Assembly (NCBI GenBank): GCA_023390815.1
Contig: JAEWCC010000016.1
Span: forward strand, 1-23,103
Direction: 5' to 3'
Source: Bacillota bacterium
Lineage (GTDB): Bacteria > Bacillota > Clostridia > Christensenellales > SZUA-584
DNA: 23,103 bases
The translations under genes and the position numbers were made by a program. Below, one piece after another: positions 12,632 through 20,732 of the stretch. The notes under the pieces were generated by a model. That model worked only from the letters and a program-made list of their open reading frames with translations, was not told the origin of the DNA and made no database searches. Positions within the stretch are counted from its first letter, which is position 1. Each line of letters begins with the position of its first letter.

Positions 12632-14779
12632 CTACTCCTGTCCGGGATATTTCACGCGTTCGTGCAGCGCGCCTTCGTACACGCCCGCAAATGCCTGCGC
12701 GATATGGTTCATGTCCTGCCGGTTTAAGGGTGTGTCGTCGAGCTGCCCGTCGTTGTAGCGCTCACGAATGAGCTTGCCGATCATCTCGCGTATCTGCTCA
12801 ATGCCCGGATCGCCCATACTCCTGACCGCCGCTTCCACGCAGTCGGCCAGCATCACAATAGCAGCCTCCCGCGTGGTAGGCCGGTTGCCCGGATACCGAT
12901 ACTGCGAAGCCTTGGGTTCCATCCCCGCTTCGAGCGCCTTATGATAGAAATATGCCACCTGCGTGCTGCCATGGTGTTGGGCGATCATTGCCTGCACCTC
13001 ACGCGGCAGCTTGTAGCGGCGCCCCAGCTCCAGACCGTATGTCACATGCCCCGTTATGATTTTCGCGCTCTCGCGCGGATCGAGCTTATCGTGCGGGTTC
13101 TCGCCCTTCTGGTTCTCCGCGAAAAACTGCGGGTCCTTGAGCTTGCCCACATCGTGGTAATACGCGCCCACGCGACAGAGCAGGGAGGATGCGCCAATGG
13201 CGTCCGCGCCCGCCTCCGCAAGGTTCGCGGTCAATATGCTGTGATGATACGTGCCCGGCGCCTCAAGCGACAGCCGCTTTAAAAGCGGGTGGTTCGGGTT
13301 GGAAAGCTCCAGCAGCTTGGACGGCGTGGAAGCGCGGAAAGCCGCCTCCCACATCGGCAGTGTGCCAATCGCGAGCACGCCCGCAACCAGCCCGCTGCCC
13401 AGCGCGTACCCGCCGGATACCATCAGCTTGTCAAAGGTTGGGGCTGCCGCACCCATCAATTCGCTCATCACCATCACCAGCGCGCCCACCGTGCCCGCCG
13501 CCAGTCCCGCGGTAATCAGCGACGTGCGGTGCATCGGCCTGCGCAGCGAGAATACGCAAGCTGCACCGCCTAGTATGGTCGCCATGATGATCGTCAGTGA
13601 GGTGACGCTAAACAACCCTGCGTTCCACGAACAGATCGGGGCTGTGATTAGCGCGAGGAACACGGTGAACGTGAGCGCGCTTCGCTGTGAAACCAGCACG
13701 CACGCGAGTATCGTGCCTAAAAAAGCCGGAACAATGTGCGGATCAAATCGCACAAGCGGCACTGCCAGCGCGGCAGTCACCGCCATCACAGTCGCAAGCA
13801 TCAGCAGACGCCGCGTATCGGCCAGCAGCTCCCGCTCGAACTGGAACAGATAGATCGCATACAACAGGAATACGATCGCCATGTACACGAACATGGAAAT
13901 ATACAGCAGGTAATCGATCTCCTGGCCGCCCACCACGCCCAGCTCCTGAAGCACCACAAACTGCGCCTCCGTCACCACTTTGCCCGATTCAACGACCAAC
14001 TGGCTCTGCTTGTATTTGATCGGCGGAACATTGGCTTCCGCCTCATCCTGCGCGAGCTTCGTGGCTTCCTCGTCCACTACCTTGTTGGGTACGAGGTACT
14101 TCTCCACCGGCAACGCCGCCAGATACGAAAGCTCGCCGCTCGTGTAGCGCGACTCAAGGTCGCGCCGAATACCGTCCGTTGCGGAGGTCAGATACTCCGC
14201 GCTGATACCGTTGCCGAGCGCGCCCGTGACCGAAGCAGTGACCGCCTCGCGCATGGTCTGGATATCGTCCTGCGTCATCGCGGCGGCTGCCCACACGGCC
14301 GTATCGGGCATGTCTGGGGTTTTCAACGTATCGCGGATGTACTTGCGTTGCTCGTCGGTCAGTGTATTTTCCCATTTGACGGAAGCCGCGTCATAGATGC
14401 GCTCGTAATCCGCGTACATCCCGCCATGGTCGGCAATCTGTGCGTATATATACGCTTCCTTGAGCGTCTCAGGCATATCTGCCATCGCGTCAAAGAACGT
14501 CGAAATGTCCGTAAGCACGCGGTCGGAAATATCCGGGTCCACCGAATATTTGGGTGGCACCGCGTCGCGCGCCTCGTCGATCGCGGCTTGTGTAGACACG
14601 ATATCCACGATGTCTCGGCTCGCGGGAATAGTGGCAGGCGCCACCTCTCCCACCGCGAAATCGTATTTCACCGGTGTGATGGACAGCGCCACAAGCGCAA
14701 ACACAAGGATCAGCGTGACCGCGCCGATCACCAACCCGAAAAAGAGCTGTCTGCGTGTGGCCTTTATTTTTCCGTCCAT
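12632..14779 (-). CDS. pgpH: 7TM-HD phosphohydrolase, PgpH-like (c-di-AMP phosphodiesterase family)
   Basis: The 715-residue membrane protein has an N-terminal helix (about 12-34), a large extracellular 7TMR-HDED domain (to about 270), seven membrane helices (about 280-470) and a cytoplasmic HD domain: TYHHSILTANLAEAGADA, then GAYYHDVGKLKDPQFF with the HD pair, then ITGHVTYG and AQHHGS supplying further metal ligands. Characterised PgpH members degrade c-di-AMP. The ATG at 14779 is chosen because AGGAGGT lies 4 bases upstream, overlapping the phoH stop. Gene order phoH-pgpH-ybeY is conserved in Firmicutes. Confidence 0.95.
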   Translation of the reverse strand: MDGKIKATRRQLFFGLVIGAVTLILVFALVALSITPVKYDFAVGEVAPATIPASRDIVDIVSTQAAIDEARDAVPPKYSVDPDISDRVLTDISTFFDAMADMPETLKEAYIYAQIADHGGMYADYERIYDAASVKWENTLTDEQRKYIRDTLKTPDMPDTAVWAAAAMTQDDIQTMREAVTASVTGALGNGISAEYLTSATDGIRRDLESRYTSGELSYLAALPVEKYLVPNKVVDEEATKLAQDEAEANVPPIKYKQSQLVVESGKVVTEAQFVVLQELGVVGGQEIDYLLYISMFVYMAIVFLLYAIYLFQFERELLADTRRLLMLATVMAVTAALAVPLVRFDPHIVPAFLGTILACVLVSQRSALTFTVFLALITAPICSWNAGLFSVTSLTIIMATILGGAACVFSLRRPMHRTSLITAGLAAGTVGALVMVMSELMGAAAPTFDKLMVSGGYALGSGLVAGVLAIGTLPMWEAAFRASTPSKLLELSNPNHPLLKRLSLEAPGTYHHSILTANLAEAGADAIGASSLLCRVGAYYHDVGKLKDPQFFAENQKGENPHDKLDPRESAKIITGHVTYGLELGRRYKLPREVQAMIAQHHGSTQVAYFYHKALEAGMEPKASQYRYPGNRPTTREAAIVMLADCVEAAVRSMGDPGIEQIREMIGKLIRERYNDGQLDDTPLNRQDMNHIAQAFAGVYEGALHERVKYPGQE

Positions 14780-14780
14780 T

Positions 14781-15755
14781 TTACCTCCTGATCGTCTTTT
14801 CGTAGCGCTCGTACGCACGCACGATACGCTGCACAAGCTCGTGGCGCACCACGTCCTTGGCGGTAAGGTACGAGATATAGATACCCTCGATGCCCTCGAG
14901 GATGTTGACGCACTGCACCAGCCCGCTCTTCTTCTCCTTGGGCAAGTCCACCTGCGTGATGTCGCCCGTGACCACCGCGCGCGAGTTCTCGCCGAAGCGC
15001 GTCAGGAACATCTTCATCTGCTCCTCGGTACAGTTCTGTGCCTCGTCCAGCACGATAAACGCATCGGAGAGCGTGCGCCCGCGCATGTACGCGAGCGGCG
15101 CCACCTCGATCACGCCGCGCTCGGACAGCCGTTGGAACGTCTCGCCGCCCAGAAAATCGTACAGCGCGTCATACAGAGGCCGCAGATACGGGTCCACCTT
15201 GGTCTGCAGGTCACCCGGCAAGAACCCTAAGCTTTCCCCCGCTTCCACCGCGGGCCGTGTGAGTATAATGCGCTCCACTTCCTTGTTCTTGAGCGCAACG
15301 ACCGCCATCGCCATCGCAAGGTATGTCTTGCCCGTACCCGCCGGACCGATCGCGAACACCAGCGGATTCTCGCGCATCGCCTTCACGTAGCGCTTCTGCC
15401 CGATGGTGCGGCTCTTTACCTGCCGCCCCCGGCTCGTGATGGCGATCACGTCCGCCATGATCTCCTCGATCGCGTCGGCGTTGCCTTCCCGCGCGAGCTC
15501 CACCGCGTAGCGGATGCGCGATATGTCGATCTTCTCCCTTTTACGGGCCATGTCGAGCAGCTTGTCCACCACGACCCTTGCCAGCTCCGCGTCCTCCTCG
15601 CGTCCGCGGATCACCATTTGATGGTCGCGCGATATGATGCTCGCGCCCGTTTCCTTCTCAATCACCTTGACGTTCTCGTCAAACGCGCCAAACAGATCGG
15701 AAAGCAACTCCAGGCTGTCTACCTCGATCCCGATCTCCACCATGCCTGTCTCCAA
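14781..15755 (-). CDS. phoH: PhoH-like ATPase (YbeZ/YqfE type)
   Basis: The 324-residue protein has an N-terminal RNA-binding-like region (to about 120) and a P-loop ATPase domain with Walker A IGPAGTGKTYLAMA and Walker B AFIVLDEAQNCT, followed by TRFGENSRAVVTGDITQVDLP. Family members act with YbeY in rRNA and RNA metabolism, which fits the operon. The start is taken as TTG at 15755, 8 bases after a perfect GGAGG that lies in the last codons of yqfD; an ATG four codons later (15743) is too far from that site. The stop is one base before the pgpH ATG. Confidence 0.95.
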   Translation of the reverse strand: METGMVEIGIEVDSLELLSDLFGAFDENVKVIEKETGASIISRDHQMVIRGREEDAELARVVVDKLLDMARKREKIDISRIRYAVELAREGNADAIEEIMADVIAITSRGRQVKSRTIGQKRYVKAMRENPLVFAIGPAGTGKTYLAMAMAVVALKNKEVERIILTRPAVEAGESLGFLPGDLQTKVDPYLRPLYDALYDFLGGETFQRLSERGVIEVAPLAYMRGRTLSDAFIVLDEAQNCTEEQMKMFLTRFGENSRAVVTGDITQVDLPKEKKSGLVQCVNILEGIEGIYISYLTAKDVVRHELVQRIVRAYERYEKTIRR

Positions 15756-15758
15756 ACC

Positions 15759-16919
15759 CTAATCCTCCAAAATCACGGCCCTGCCGATGTCTTCATTTGT
15801 ATGAATATAAACCGCTACGCTCATCATACAGCCATCCAAACGGTATATCGCATGGTGTCCCACGACCTTAGCGTCCTCTGGCACATACCCCAGTGCGTCG
15901 AAGTATGCGGTCTCCTCCAGATAAACACTCAACTGATCAAAGTTCGCAGGTTCTTGTACGAGCGTCACCTCGCTGTATTCGTATTCCGTGATATACACGG
16001 GCAGAAACAGCCCGATATTTACTCTATCCACAATGCGCGTATCGTAGACAGCGAAATCACAGTCCGGTTCGACATTTGCGCTGTCCTTGCCAATCGATAT
16101 TACGCGCTGCCGGTACGTGCGCCCCGTCGGGGTGCGCGTTTCCTTATAGATCGACGCCGACGCGCTGCCCGCATACCACACGCTGCCGACCACGTCGCCG
16201 CGCGCCGCGAACAGCATGCGCGGTTTGCCTTCGTCCCACACCTGCCCCGCAATCAGCACGTCGCCCGCCCGTACGGTGTCGCCCGGCTCCACGACGGCCC
16301 GGCCTGCCAGCGGCGTCACGCTCTCCACAACGGCGTCCTTGGTTGCAATGATGTTGCGCGGTGTGTTCTCGTCGTACACCTCCGGCGCGAGCTCCGCCGG
16401 AACGACCTCTACCAGCGCCACGATGCCCTCAAGCTGAATATCGATCCAAGCGATCTCCTCGTGCCCGATTAGCACCTTAATCCCCGCGTCCTCTGCGTCC
16501 ACATCGCTCTTCCACGCGCCCGGGCGGATGCCCAGCGCGGAAAGCTCCTCTTTAAGTGCCTTGGCGTCGCGGTATTCCAGCCCCGTCACGCGCACTTCCC
16601 ACACGAACTGCGCCGCGGCGAATACCCCGATCCCGACCAGCGCCAGCCCGATCAGCAGAGCGGTACGCAGCGTCAGCCGCCGGAACATGATCGGCGCTCC
16701 GCCCTGCCGTTCCACCGTCACCATGTACTTATCCGGCACGATGCGCCGAAGCTTGCGGTAGCCGCGCGCCGTTACCTCCGCCTTCAGCACGGTATACGAT
16801 ACGCGCCGCGCGTGAGCCACCCCCACCCCCGCCTCCGCGGCAAGGTTCAGGAAGCGCTCCAGCGTCAGGCCTTCCACGCGTATCATAACATATCCCGATA
16901 GAAATTGCCATATTCTCAT
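15759..16919 (-). CDS. yqfD: Sporulation protein YqfD
   Basis: The 386-residue protein has the YqfD layout: IWQFLSGYVMIRVEGLTLERFLNLAAEAGV at the N-terminus, a membrane helix at about 85-109 (LRTALLIGLALVGIGVFAAAQFVW), and a long outer region beginning WEVRVTGLEYRDAKALKEELSALGIRPGAWKSDVD. YqfD is needed for sporulation and in B. subtilis is expressed in the mother cell; its molecular role is unclear. GAGGA lies 10 bases before the ATG. It follows yqfC by 15 bases and its end carries the phoH ribosome site. Its presence implies a spore-forming lineage. Confidence 0.95.
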   Translation of the reverse strand: MRIWQFLSGYVMIRVEGLTLERFLNLAAEAGVGVAHARRVSYTVLKAEVTARGYRKLRRIVPDKYMVTVERQGGAPIMFRRLTLRTALLIGLALVGIGVFAAAQFVWEVRVTGLEYRDAKALKEELSALGIRPGAWKSDVDAEDAGIKVLIGHEEIAWIDIQLEGIVALVEVVPAELAPEVYDENTPRNIIATKDAVVESVTPLAGRAVVEPGDTVRAGDVLIAGQVWDEGKPRMLFAARGDVVGSVWYAGSASASIYKETRTPTGRTYRQRVISIGKDSANVEPDCDFAVYDTRIVDRVNIGLFLPVYITEYEYSEVTLVQEPANFDQLSVYLEETAYFDALGYVPEDAKVVGHHAIYRLDGCMMSVAVYIHTNEDIGRAVILED

Positions 16920-16934
16920 CCGGCGGCCGTCCTC

Positions 16935-17207
16935 TTACGGTTTCTCGTAGCGCACGCTGCCGATCCGGCCGCGCACCGCCACGTTCTCCTTGCCCATCGC
17001 CTCGAGCTCCAGCCCCTCCCCCTCGATCACGAGCAAAAACTCCCCGGCGACCAGGCGCACCTTCTTCTGGGTATACTCCAGCACGCTGCTGTAGTTCTCG
17101 ATGCGCAGATGCGTATCATCGAGCGCGGTGAGGCGTACGCTGCCCGCCGCCTCCGGCGCCATATCCAGCCGTTTCAGTATGTTCTTTGGCCCGCGCATCT
17201 TCTTCAA
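16935..17207 (-). CDS. yqfC: Sporulation protein YqfC
   Basis: The 90-residue protein matches YqfC: PEAAGSVRLTALDDTHLRIENYSSVLEYTQKKVRLVAGEFLLVIEGEGLELEAMGKENVAVRGRIGSVRYEKP, where the IENY and GEGLEL elements are typical. It heads the conserved yqfC-yqfD-phoH block. The start is uncertain: TTG at 17207 or ATG at 17198; both ribosome sites are poor (GGGGTG and GAAGAAG). In B. subtilis the pair is under sporulation sigma-E; upstream GTCTTTT and CATAAT about 14 bases apart are at best a loose match. A weak hairpin with a U-tract (about 17257-17288, minus) lies upstream and could stop read-through. Confidence 0.9.
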   Translation of the reverse strand: MKKMRGPKNILKRLDMAPEAAGSVRLTALDDTHLRIENYSSVLEYTQKKVRLVAGEFLLVIEGEGLELEAMGKENVAVRGRIGSVRYEKP

Positions 17208-17696
17208 CCCATTTCACCCCGCACTTTCATCCTTAATAATTATGCGAAACAGCAATAAAAAAGACGGATGAGCGTAAAGCGCATCGTCATGAGAAGCCAT
17301 CATTTAAAGCCTCCCTTGCCTATCCAGGCGCCGGGAAAGCATCTTTTAGAATGGTAAAGGGAGGGGAAATACCGTTCTAAGCCTCCCTGGGCCCCCACAA
17401 AGCCGAAGGCTTTATGGGGTGAAGTGGCGGGGACCCCACAGGCGGTGGAGGGATATATAATCACCTAATGTGTGCGCATAACGATCCCCTAATCCACATC
17501 TTTTTTGCATCCATCCGATTATCCCCGCATCCCCCGTATCCCCCAGTCGTTCCGCCGACAGCCCCCATTAGGCAAGTGAACCTCCCCGTCGGCATCACCC
17601 CGCTTCCTGTAGGGGCGGCTCCCCTGAGCCGCCCGCTTGCCTTGCTGCCTGACAACCGCTCAGAGGCCCGCCCCTACCAGCACCGCCCCTATCCGT
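17208..17696. other. Repeat-rich divergent intergenic region
   Basis: This gap separates the yqfC operon from the divergent transporter gene. It has an imperfect hairpin with A-run (17257-17288), GCCTCCCTT-type repeat pieces around 17304-17372, a hairpin CCCCACAAAGCC/GGCTTTATGGGG (17393-17419) and the 28-base element at 17609-17636. Frames here are proline- and arginine-rich translations of repeats; I support no gene. Confidence 0.5.
17609..17636 (+). repeat. 28-base GGGGCGGCTCCCC repeat
   Basis: This 28-base element matches 20415-20442 at 27 of 28 positions. The core can fold as GGGGCGG/CCGCCC or GGGG/CCCC. Shorter relatives (GTGCAGGAGCCCGCCCC or similar) occur near 50, 7520 and 20468. Confidence 0.7.
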
Positions 17697-17725
17697 TTTC
17701 CATTTGTACAGTATTGTGATACAAT
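17697..17725 (+). promoter_or_regulatory. Promoter of the RarD-like gene
   Basis: TTTCCA (17697-17702), a 17-base spacer and TACAAT (17720-17725) with an upstream TGA (extended -10). Because the -10 box touches an in-frame ATG at 17726, that ATG cannot be the start. Confidence 0.6.
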
Positions 17726-17755
17726 GTGTTGCATCACATGGAACGGGGCATTGGA

Positions 17756-18658
17756 ATGAACGGGCAGGACGGGCAGAAAACGGGCAACATACTGGCAATC
17801 GCTTCTTATCTGATATGGGGCGCACTGCCGCTTTACTGGGCGCTGCTGAACAGCGTACACCCGCTGGTGGTACTCGCGTACCGCGTGCTGTTCTCGCTCG
17901 CGCTGCTGTCGCCCATCCTGTTCTTTGCAAAATGGCGCGGCCAGGTGAAGCGGATACTGGCGGATCGCCGCCGCACGTTGAAATCGCTCGCCGCGGGCCT
18001 GCTGATATTCCTCAACTGGGGGCTGTATATCTGGGGGCTGGAACAAGGCTATCACGTTCAGGTCAGCTTCGGCTACTATTTCTCGCCGCTGCTGCAGGTG
18101 GCGCTGGGTACGCTGCTGCTAAAGGAAAAGATGCGTCCGACCACCATCGCGGCATTTGCGCTCGCACTGGCGGCGGTGGCATACCTCATCATATCGGACG
18201 GCGTATTCCCGTGGTACGCAATATTGCTGGCCTCCTCGTTCGCATTCTATGGCCTCGTTAAAAAGAAGGTGGACACCGACGCGTACACCGGACTGTTTCT
18301 CGAGACCATGTTCTCCGCACCGCTGTCCATCGCGCTGCTTGTGATATTCGGCCTGCAGAGCGGCATCGCGTTCGGGCAAAGCTGGGGCATTTCGCTGCTG
18401 CTCGTGGGCGCAGGCCCGGTCACCGCTGTCCCGCTGATGCTCTATTCCGCGGCGGCGCGGCGCATTCCGCTGACGTCGCTCGGCTTCTTCCAATACTTCT
18501 CGCCCTCGCTCACGCTCGTGCTGGGCGTCACCGTGTTCCACAAGGCGGTTTCACCAGCCGAGTGGATCGGCTTCATCGCGGTGTGGGCCGCGCTCATCGT
18601 CTACAGCGCGGGCGCGGTATACCGGCTGAGAAAGGGCCGCGTGCCGGAGCAGGCGTAA
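17756..18658 (+). CDS. rarD: RarD-like EamA-family membrane transporter
   Basis: The 300-residue protein has ten predicted membrane helices in two EamA halves. It matches the RarD branch: NILAIASYLIWGALPLYWALL at the start, LNWGLYIWGLEQGYHVQVSFGYYFSPLLQVALGTLLLKEK in the middle (the GYYINPL region) and TAVPLMLYSAAARRIPLTSLGFFQYFSPSLTLVLGV near the end. RarD proteins are drug/metabolite-superfamily permeases; the substrate is unknown. The ATG at 17756 is chosen by family N-terminus and by the promoter position; 17738 is possible, 17726 is excluded by the -10 box. The ribosome site is weak. It converges on the SIMPL gene with 6 bases between stops and no terminator. Confidence 0.9.
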   Translation: MNGQDGQKTGNILAIASYLIWGALPLYWALLNSVHPLVVLAYRVLFSLALLSPILFFAKWRGQVKRILADRRRTLKSLAAGLLIFLNWGLYIWGLEQGYHVQVSFGYYFSPLLQVALGTLLLKEKMRPTTIAAFALALAAVAYLIISDGVFPWYAILLASSFAFYGLVKKKVDTDAYTGLFLETMFSAPLSIALLVIFGLQSGIAFGQSWGISLLLVGAGPVTAVPLMLYSAAARRIPLTSLGFFQYFSPSLTLVLGVTVFHKAVSPAEWIGFIAVWAALIVYSAGAVYRLRKGRVPEQA

Positions 18659-18664
18659 CGCCTC

Positions 18665-19423
18665 TCATTGCAGCCGATAGGTCACGTTCACGATCGCGCT
18701 GATCTCCATCTCGCCCGACGATATCCCGCCGTCCGTGTAACCGCCCGAAGAGGATGACGGCGCGGCAACGAAGTTGGTGTACGGCGACGAATAATAGTAG
18801 CTGTTGCTTTCGGTTCCCTCCTCGATGGACACCACCGCGAGCACCTTCCGGCCTTCGTCCGCAACCAGCTTTTCCGCCTTCTCCCGCGCGCGTTCCATTG
18901 CGAGGTGCAGCGCGTCCGTATACGCCTCCTGCCGCTTCACGATATCAAACCGCACATCCCAGAACTCGTTAGCGCCCGCGTCATAGGCTGCCTTGATGAT
19001 GTCACTCGTCTTTTCGATATCGCCGATCTTCACCTGCATCATATTGCACACGATGAACCTGTTTTTTGAGCCGTCGCGGTAAACCTGATAGCTCACCGTC
19101 TGAAGATCGGCATTGCCAATGCCCGCCGCTTTCACCGCGCTGACGATCTTCTGCATCTGTTCGTCGTTGTCATTCTGCGCGGCGGACGGGTCAGCATCTT
19201 CGTTGCGGTAGCCGAACGTAATCGTCGCCTGATCCGGGCTGATAGCCACTCTGCCCTGCCCATATACGCTCACCGTATCGGCAGCGGCCTCGGCGGAGCC
19301 TGCTGCGTACACAGGATAGGCCGTCGTGTCCGGTTTATAAATACCAATAAGGGTTACCACCAGCAACACCGCAACCATCACCGACACCACACTAAGTACA
19401 ATCATAATCCCCTTGTTTTGCAT
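18665..19423 (-). CDS. SIMPL-domain (DUF541) membrane-anchored protein
   Basis: The 252-residue protein has an N-terminal signal anchor (about 5-27) and an extracytoplasmic SIMPL domain: VSVYGQGRVAISPDQATITFGYRNEDADPSAAQNDNDEQMQKIVSAVKAAGI at about 51-102, then TVSYQVY, and ALHLAMERAREKAEKLVADEGRKVLAVVSIEEG, all typical of DUF541. A serine/glycine/tyrosine-rich stretch (SYYYSSPYTNFVAAPSSSSGGYTDGG) precedes the last strand. Family members are linked to envelope stress and signalling, but the biochemical role is not settled. GGGAGGA lies before the ATG. Expression is likely under a repressor acting at two tandem palindromes upstream. Confidence 0.9.
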   Translation of the reverse strand: MQNKGIMIVLSVVSVMVAVLLVVTLIGIYKPDTTAYPVYAAGSAEAAADTVSVYGQGRVAISPDQATITFGYRNEDADPSAAQNDNDEQMQKIVSAVKAAGIGNADLQTVSYQVYRDGSKNRFIVCNMMQVKIGDIEKTSDIIKAAYDAGANEFWDVRFDIVKRQEAYTDALHLAMERAREKAEKLVADEGRKVLAVVSIEEGTESNSYYYSSPYTNFVAAPSSSSGGYTDGGISSGEMEISAIVNVTYRLQ

Positions 19424-19455
19424 ATCTGTTCCTCCCTTTTACGGATACCCGTTTT

Positions 19456-19510
19456 AGACTATCGCTATAGTCTATGCAGTCAGACTATCACTATAGTCCG
19501 TCGTTGTCAA
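19456..19510 (-). promoter_or_regulatory. Promoter with two tandem palindromic operators upstream of the SIMPL gene
   Basis: On the minus strand TTGACA (19505-19510), a 17-base spacer and TAGTCT (19482-19487) with upstream TGA form a promoter. Two palindromes, AGACTAT-N4-ATAGTCT (19456-19473) and AGACTAT-N4-ATAGTCC (19482-19499), are 26 bases apart. The second covers the -10 and part of the spacer, the first the start site, an arrangement that suits repression by a dimeric TetR-like protein. No such regulator is in the window. Confidence 0.75.
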
Positions 19511-19591
19511 GGGCAGCTCCCATGCTGGCAAGGGGTTAATTAGTGACCTGCGCCGTAATGGGGTTGTCCCCTTTTTCTGAATGAGCGTATC

Positions 19592-19613
19592 AAAAAAGCC
19601 CCGCATTGGGGCT
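19592..19613 (-). terminator. Terminator downstream of the DUF2085 gene
   Basis: On the minus strand AGCCCC, five-base loop, GGGGCT is followed by TTTTTT. It lies about 50 bases after the DUF2085 stop. Confidence 0.8.
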
Positions 19614-19664
19614 CAAAAAGTTCAATATGCTTCTACGACATCTTTTCTCCACAAGGGTGAAGTC

Positions 19665-20042
19665 TTACCCCGCAAACCATCCCGCGACCCAACGGTACAG
19701 CAGAATCCCTCCCGCGATATACAGGCTGAACAGCCCGTAGCCGCCGCAGATGCCCGTCAGCAGCCGCCGCACATTCGTCGATTCCCTGATCTTAAGGTGC
19801 TGAATCAGCCAGTCCAGCCCCATCAGCGCAAGCAGCCCCGCCGCGATGTACCACAGGCACACCACGCCGAATATCCACAGCCCGACCGCCAGTAGCTGAC
19901 CGAAAAAAACGCCCGTGCATCGCGCACAGACGGGAAAGGTATAGTCTTTGATATGGAAGCTGCGCTCCGGCATCTGATGGCAGCCGCTGCGGTCGCCGAT
20001 AGCCTGCAGCAGGTTTAAAACCGATATCCGCAGTGTTGGCAT
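19665..20042 (-). CDS. DUF2085 family membrane protein
   Basis: The 125-residue protein carries the DUF2085 signature GCHQMPERSFHIKDYTFPVCARCTGVFFGQ (about residues 20-49), with conserved Cys-His and CARC cysteines, then three hydrophobic helices (GLWIFGVVCLWYIAAGLLALMGLDWLIQ, and LFSLYIAGGILLYRWVAGWF). DUF2085 has no assigned function; the cysteine motif suggests metal or redox chemistry at the membrane. The ATG at 20042 overlaps the 3' end of the zinc-ribbon gene by 28 bases in another frame; the ribosome site is weak, which fits coupled translation. An upstream start in this frame would lie deeper inside the neighbour. Confidence 0.85.
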   Translation of the reverse strand: MPTLRISVLNLLQAIGDRSGCHQMPERSFHIKDYTFPVCARCTGVFFGQLLAVGLWIFGVVCLWYIAAGLLALMGLDWLIQHLKIRESTNVRRLLTGICGGYGLFSLYIAGGILLYRWVAGWFAG

Positions 20043-20245
20043 ACGTTCACGACGATGGTCGTCGATTTGGTGCGCGTCTTGCTCTTGCCCATGCCGCATA
20101 GGCCGCACAGTATACCCGGCAGAGAGAAAAACAGAAAACCCAAGCAAGCCTTAATCCAGCCGAAGCCTTTGGTTTTACCCTTCACCGTCGTCTCGGTAAC
20201 AGGCTGAGCGTACACATATGGGCTGCCGCATCGGGGACATTTCAT
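20015..20245 (-). CDS. Small zinc-ribbon protein with a hydrophobic centre
   Basis: This 76-residue protein starts MKCPRCGSPYVYA and ends VNVCQHCGYRF, so two CxxC pairs make one zinc ribbon, split by a central hydrophobic stretch (WIKACLGFLFFSLPGILCGLCGMG, about 29-52) that could be a membrane hairpin. The function is unknown. The ATG at 20245 is chosen because AGGAG lies 10 bases upstream; a GTG at 20263 in frame would place that site inside the gene. It overlaps the DUF2085 gene, and the two very likely form one operon. Confidence 0.8.
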   Translation of the reverse strand: MKCPRCGSPYVYAQPVTETTVKGKTKGFGWIKACLGFLFFSLPGILCGLCGMGKSKTRTKSTTIVVNVCQHCGYRF

Positions 20246-20692
20246 GGAACCAATACTCCTCACAAATCTTTTAGCCCATTTTACACTGACCGGGAATTCT
20301 TGTCACCACAAAAATAGCGCTCCTGCACGGAGGGGTAATACAAGATACGCAGGAGCGCGCCCCCTGCGAAATATCACAATTTTCCGCTTCTTAGCCGCAA
20401 TATCCCTATGTCCCGTAGGGGCGGCTCCCCTGAACCGCCCGCATTATCGTCCATACTTCAACGGTGGACGTGCAGGAGCCCGCCCCTTACAAAACGATAG
20501 TCCTTTCCATGCGCCCAATTACACAATTCCGTATAGGGGCAACCTTTTCTCGCATGCCCCATGTTTTTCGCACATTGCCCGTCGGGACACCCAGACCCCG
20601 TCTCACATCTCCCTTGCTTACTGTTCTTAACATACAAAGGCATAACCAAAGCGATAACCGCACTGCTCATTTATTTTTTCAGCTTTTTCCAA
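20246..20692. other. Intergenic region with repeats, no supported gene
   Basis: It contains a perfect 10-base inverted repeat GCGCTCCTGC (20317-20326) / GCAGGAGCGC (20349-20358) and the 28-base element at 20415-20442, with a related GTGCAGGAGCCCGCCCC at about 20470-20486. The reading frames here follow repeat sequence. The start of the SseB promoter lies at its right edge. Confidence 0.5.
20415..20442 (+). repeat. 28-base GGGGCGGCTCCCC repeat, second copy
   Basis: It is identical to 17609-17636 except for one base (GAACCG for GAGCCG). Confidence 0.7.
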
Positions 20693-20698
20693 TATAAT
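20693..20698 (+). promoter_or_regulatory. -10 box of the SseB-domain gene
   Basis: A perfect TATAAT lies 35 bases before the ATG; the -35 (TTTATT at 20670-20675) is poor. Confidence 0.4.
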
Positions 20699-20732
20699 AA
20701 ACCTATCAGTATATGCACGGGAGGCGCGACAT

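Noticed and set aside
13736..14791. Long open frame (351 codons) on the plus strand
   Set aside because: It is the antisense shadow of pgpH, rich in His/Arg/Leu, with no ribosome site, while the opposite strand has a clear PgpH protein.
17468..17719. Plus-strand proline-rich frame of 83 codons
   Set aside because: It reads through intergenic repeats and across the promoter of the RarD-like gene, with no ribosome site.
17726..17755. Ten extra N-terminal residues for the RarD-like protein
   Set aside because: The ATG at 17726 directly abuts the -10 box, so it would not be transcribed; the family start fits the ATG at 17756.
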